Positions 5,299 through 7,265 of a stretch of 7,265 nucleotides of DNA are shown one piece after another (position 1 is the stretch's first letter; each line of letters opens with the position of its first letter). Source of the stretch: Chthoniobacterales bacterium (GTDB taxonomy: Bacteria; Verrucomicrobiota; Verrucomicrobiia; Chthoniobacterales; UBA10450). The DNA lies in NCBI GenBank assembly GCA_025980625.1, contig JAICXG010000145.1, forward strand, positions 1-7,265. Direction: 5' to 3'. A program made the position numbers and the translations under genes. A model generated the notes under the pieces. That model saw nothing but the letters and a program-made list of their open reading frames with translations. It had not been told where the DNA came from and ran no database searches.

Positions 5299-6827
5299 AA
5301 ATCCGGCGCGCACTGATTTCCGTTTCAGACAAAACCGGCTTGGTCGATTTCGCGCGCGGCCTTGAAGAACTCGGCGTCGAGATCATTTCCACCGGCGGGA
5401 CGGCGACTTTGCTGCGCCAGGAAAAAGTCCGGGCGATCGACGTTTCCACCTTCACCGGTTTTCCCGAGATACTCGATGGCCGGGTCAAGACATTGCACCC
5501 GAAGGTGCATGGCGCGCTGCTTTACCTGCGGGGAAACAAGCAACACGAAGCAGCCGCGCGCGAACATGGAATCGAGCCGATCGATCTGGTGGTTGTGAAT
5601 CTCTATCCCTTCCAAGCCACCGTCGCTAAACCCGGCGTGAAACTCGCCGAGGCGATCGAACAGATCGACATCGGCGGCCCTTCGATGCTGCGGAGCGCGT
5701 CGAAGAATTATCAGTCGGTCGCGGTGGTGGTCGATCCGGCCGATTACCAAGCGGTGCTCGAGGAAATGCGCGACCGCGACGGCGAGACAACGCTGAAGTT
5801 GCGCGAGCGTCTCGCGATCAAGGCGTTCCTCACCACTGCCGAATACGACCGCGCGATCGCCTGTTTCCTGAATGAGAAACAGAAGACCGACACGTCCTTC
5901 TCGCTCTGCCTGCCACTCGTTAGCCGGTTACGTTATGGCGAGAACCCGCACCAGAAAGCGGCGCTCTACGGAAATTTCGCGGAGTATTTCGAAAAGCTGC
6001 ATGGGAAGGAACTTTCGTTTAACAACATCCTCGACATCACCGCCGCCGCCGACCTGATCGACGAATTCTCCGAGCCGGCGGTCGCAATCCTGAAACACAC
6101 CAACCCGTGCGGCGTAGGGAGCGATCCCGATCTGCGCGAGGCCTGGCTGAAAGCGTTCGCGACCGACAAACAGGCGCCGTTTGGCGGGATCATCATCTGC
6201 AATCGCCCGCTCGATCTGCCGGTCGCGAAAGCGATCAGCGAAATTTTCAGCGAAGTGATCATCGCGCCCGAGTTCACGCCCGATGCCCGCGCCTTGCTCC
6301 AGAAAAAGAAGAACCTGCGCCTGATGCGCGCGCTCCATTCGGCTGCGCCTAACGAGAAACCGGAGCTTGATCTCTGCTCGGTTCGCGGCGGCCTGCTCGT
6401 GCAGGACAAAGACGTGGCCGAGCTGGAGCGGATCGAAACCAAAGTCGTTAGTCAGCGCCCGCCGACGAAGCAGGAAATGGCGGCGATGATTTTCGGCTGG
6501 CGAGTGGTGAAACACGTGAAATCGAACGCGATCGTCTACGCCGGCCCGGACCGGACGTTAGGCATCGGCGCCGGGCAGATGTCGCGGGTCGACGCTTCGC
6601 GCATCGCCGTCTGGAAAGCGCACGAGGCGGGTCTTTCGCTCGACGACAGCGCGGTCGCGAGCGACGCCTTCTTTCCCTTCCCGGATGGGCTGATTGCCGC
6701 CGCCGAAGCCGGCGCGACCGCCGCGATTCAACCTGGCGGGTCGGTGCGCGACGACGAAGTCATCGGCGCCGCCAATGAACGAAACGTCGCGATGGTGTTT
6801 ACCGGCGTGCGGCACTTCCGGCACTAG
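5295..6827 (+). CDS. purH: Bifunctional AICAR formyltransferase / IMP cyclohydrolase PurH
   Basis: PurH carries out the last two steps of de novo purine synthesis in the cytoplasm: formylation of AICAR with 10-formyl-tetrahydrofolate, then ring closure to IMP. The start at 5295 gives 510 residues, the usual length; a longer upstream reading has no PurH similarity. The N-terminal MGS-like cyclohydrolase domain (about 1-195) shows SDKTGL (11-16), STGGT (32-36), DGRVKTLHPKVHG (61-73), NLYPF (102-106) and IDIGGPSMLRSASKN (124-138). The formyltransferase domain shows RYGENPHQ (213-220), LSFNN (240-244), the catalytic Lys-His of KHTNPCG (267-273), KHVKSNAIV (406-414), GAGQMSRVD (425-433), SDAFFPFPD (456-464), the QPGGSVRDDEVI loop (479-490) and the typical end VFTGVRHFRH. 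No key residue is missing. Its ATG overlaps the permease stop (ATGA), so it is probably translated from a shared transcript. No other purine gene is present. Confidence 0.98.
   Translation: MKIRRALISVSDKTGLVDFARGLEELGVEIISTGGTATLLRQEKVRAIDVSTFTGFPEILDGRVKTLHPKVHGALLYLRGNKQHEAAAREHGIEPIDLVVVNLYPFQATVAKPGVKLAEAIEQIDIGGPSMLRSASKNYQSVAVVVDPADYQAVLEEMRDRDGETTLKLRERLAIKAFLTTAEYDRAIACFLNEKQKTDTSFSLCLPLVSRLRYGENPHQKAALYGNFAEYFEKLHGKELSFNNILDITAAADLIDEFSEPAVAILKHTNPCGVGSDPDLREAWLKAFATDKQAPFGGIIICNRPLDLPVAKAISEIFSEVIIAPEFTPDARALLQKKKNLRLMRALHSAAPNEKPELDLCSVRGGLLVQDKDVAELERIETKVVSQRPPTKQEMAAMIFGWRVVKHVKSNAIVYAGPDRTLGIGAGQMSRVDASRIAVWKAHEAGLSLDDSAVASDAFFPFPDGLIAAAEAGATAAIQPGGSVRDDEVIGAANERNVAMVFTGVRHFRH
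6347..6354 (-). repeat. CGTTAGGC octamer, copy 10
   Basis: Exact extended copy on the minus strand within purH. The coding strand reads GCG CCT AAC GAG (Ala-Pro-Asn-Glu, residues 351-354), in a weakly conserved-looking part of the protein. Confidence 0.8.
6556..6563 (+). repeat. CGTTAGGC octamer, copy 11
   Basis: Exact copy within purH, read as ACG TTA GGC ATC (Thr-Leu-Gly-Ile, residues 421-424), again with the rare codon TTA, just before the conserved GAGQMSRVD motif. The extended T is replaced by A. Confidence 0.8.
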
Positions 6828-6917
6828 ACTGCTTCAATTTCAGAGCAAGCGCTCCGCTTCTCCCGGGCAGGCAAAGCTCCCGCCTACATCGCGGAACGCG
6901 TCACTCGAACCGCTTAC

Positions 6918-7190
6918 CTATTTCGTCATGAAGGTGACGTGACGAAAAGGTCGAAGCGACCAGTAGGCGACCGCTTCGCGCAGCGGCGGCTTTTTTCCCG
7001 CGAAATGGAGACGGTAATAAACCGAGATGAGATGCTGACTGTCGCCGCGGAAGCGGCTGAACGAGGCGGTCACTGGCAGATACTTTTTGTAAGCGATCCT
7101 GGAGCGGTCGACGACGTCGTGATGGGCAAGGGCAACCATTCCACCGCAGATCAAGGCGACGAGAACGATGAGTGTGAGTAGAAGTTTCAT
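6918..7190 (-). CDS. Small membrane-anchored or secreted protein of unknown function
   Basis: The 90 residues begin with a strongly hydrophobic segment (MKLLLTLIVLVALICGGMVALA), either an uncleaved membrane anchor or a signal peptide (VALA end near residue 22). A basic, aromatic-rich domain of about 65 residues follows, with no recognised motif. The hydrophobic N-terminus after MK is the main reason to believe the gene is real. It converges with purH, 90 bp from its stop. No Shine-Dalgarno is visible upstream of the ATG. An open frame on the same strand from the window edge ends in a TGA overlapping this ATG, which would fit an operon, but that frame is too short to verify. I do not recognise the family. 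Confidence 0.5.
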   Translation of the reverse strand: MKLLLTLIVLVALICGGMVALAHHDVVDRSRIAYKKYLPVTASFSRFRGDSQHLISVYYRLHFAGKKPPLREAVAYWSLRPFRHVTFMTK

Positions 7191-7265
7191 AAGCGAGCGC
7201 GCAAGCTAATGCGGAATGCGCCGGCCCGCCAGGGTGCGCAGCATGACAAGATCAGACCGCCAGCT
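7191..7265 (-). other. Window edge, possible 3' end of an unidentified upstream gene
   Basis: On the minus strand two frames are open from the edge. One ends with TAG at 7206-7208 (last residues TLAGRRIPH). The other runs to a TGA overlapping the start of the small membrane protein at 7190. A plus-strand frame from ATG at 7209 is also open to the edge. With only 75 bases I cannot choose between them. Confidence 0.25.

Noticed and set aside
5928..6515. Minus-strand open frame opposite purH
   Set aside because: Antisense shadow of a well-conserved enzyme gene, with no recognisable motif or start signal.
6970..6996. Possible purH terminator: short stem (ccgct/agcgg) followed by cggc and six T
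   Set aside because: Only a 5-bp stem with extra bases before the T-run, lying inside the small minus-strand gene, where the T-run encodes Lys-Lys on the other strand.
1..7265. CRISPR array, tRNA, rRNA, transposase or defence system
   Set aside because: No regularly spaced direct repeats, no tRNA-like cloverleaf or rRNA sequence, and no transposase, nuclease or toxin-antitoxin motifs were seen on either strand.

Overview
The window looks like chromosomal DNA from a GC-rich Gram-negative bacterium, most likely a soil Verrucomicrobiota (Chthoniobacterales-like). This rests on three things: a glycine/asparagine/threonine-rich protein with an autotransporter-associated beta-strand (PATR) repeat, palindromic intergenic repeats of the 'gacaggattaacaggatt' and 'gtagcacaggcatcctgcctgtg' kinds, and scattered single-function genes. 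The assignment is inference, not proof.

Layout, left to right. (1) 2-892, plus: C-terminal part of a PATR surface/secreted protein. (2) 893-1061: non-coding, filled by an inverted pair of GC-rich hairpin repeats (905-1067). (3) 1062-2075, minus: complete ruvB, whose stop codon lies inside the end of that repeat. (4) 2086-2172: a second palindromic repeat, 10 bp upstream of the ruvB start. (5) 2177-2593, minus: a small GHKL ATP-binding protein of the RsbW/SpoIIAB anti-sigma kinase type. (6) 2594-2761: divergent intergenic region. (7) 2762-3472, plus: secreted protein of unknown function with a repeated basic tail. (8) 3538-4476, plus: AraC-family regulator. (9) 4483-5298, plus: ABC-2 permease, with a canonical intrinsic terminator inside its first codons. 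(10) 5295-6827, plus: complete purH, overlapping the permease by ATGA. (11) 6918-7190, minus: small membrane-anchored protein. (12) 7191-7265: the edge of an unresolved gene.

The genes do not form one pathway. RuvB (Holliday-junction migration) and PurH (last two steps of IMP synthesis) are housekeeping. The GHKL protein and the AraC protein are regulators of unknown targets. The permease lacks its ATPase partner here. The araC-permease-purH stretch is tightly packed, but the terminator after araC suggests that at least two transcription units meet there.

The most notable signal belongs to no single gene. The octamer CGTTAGGC (extended TCGTTAGGC) occurs 11 times exactly between 1124 and 6563. 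Six copies are on one strand and five on the other, in all three reading frames and in non-coding DNA. A hand estimate of chance gives about 0.2-0.3 copies in a window of this size. It forces rare TTA, CTA and AGG codons and is absent from the PATR gene. Its density and lack of strand bias resemble a DNA uptake signal or another genome-wide DNA-level motif.
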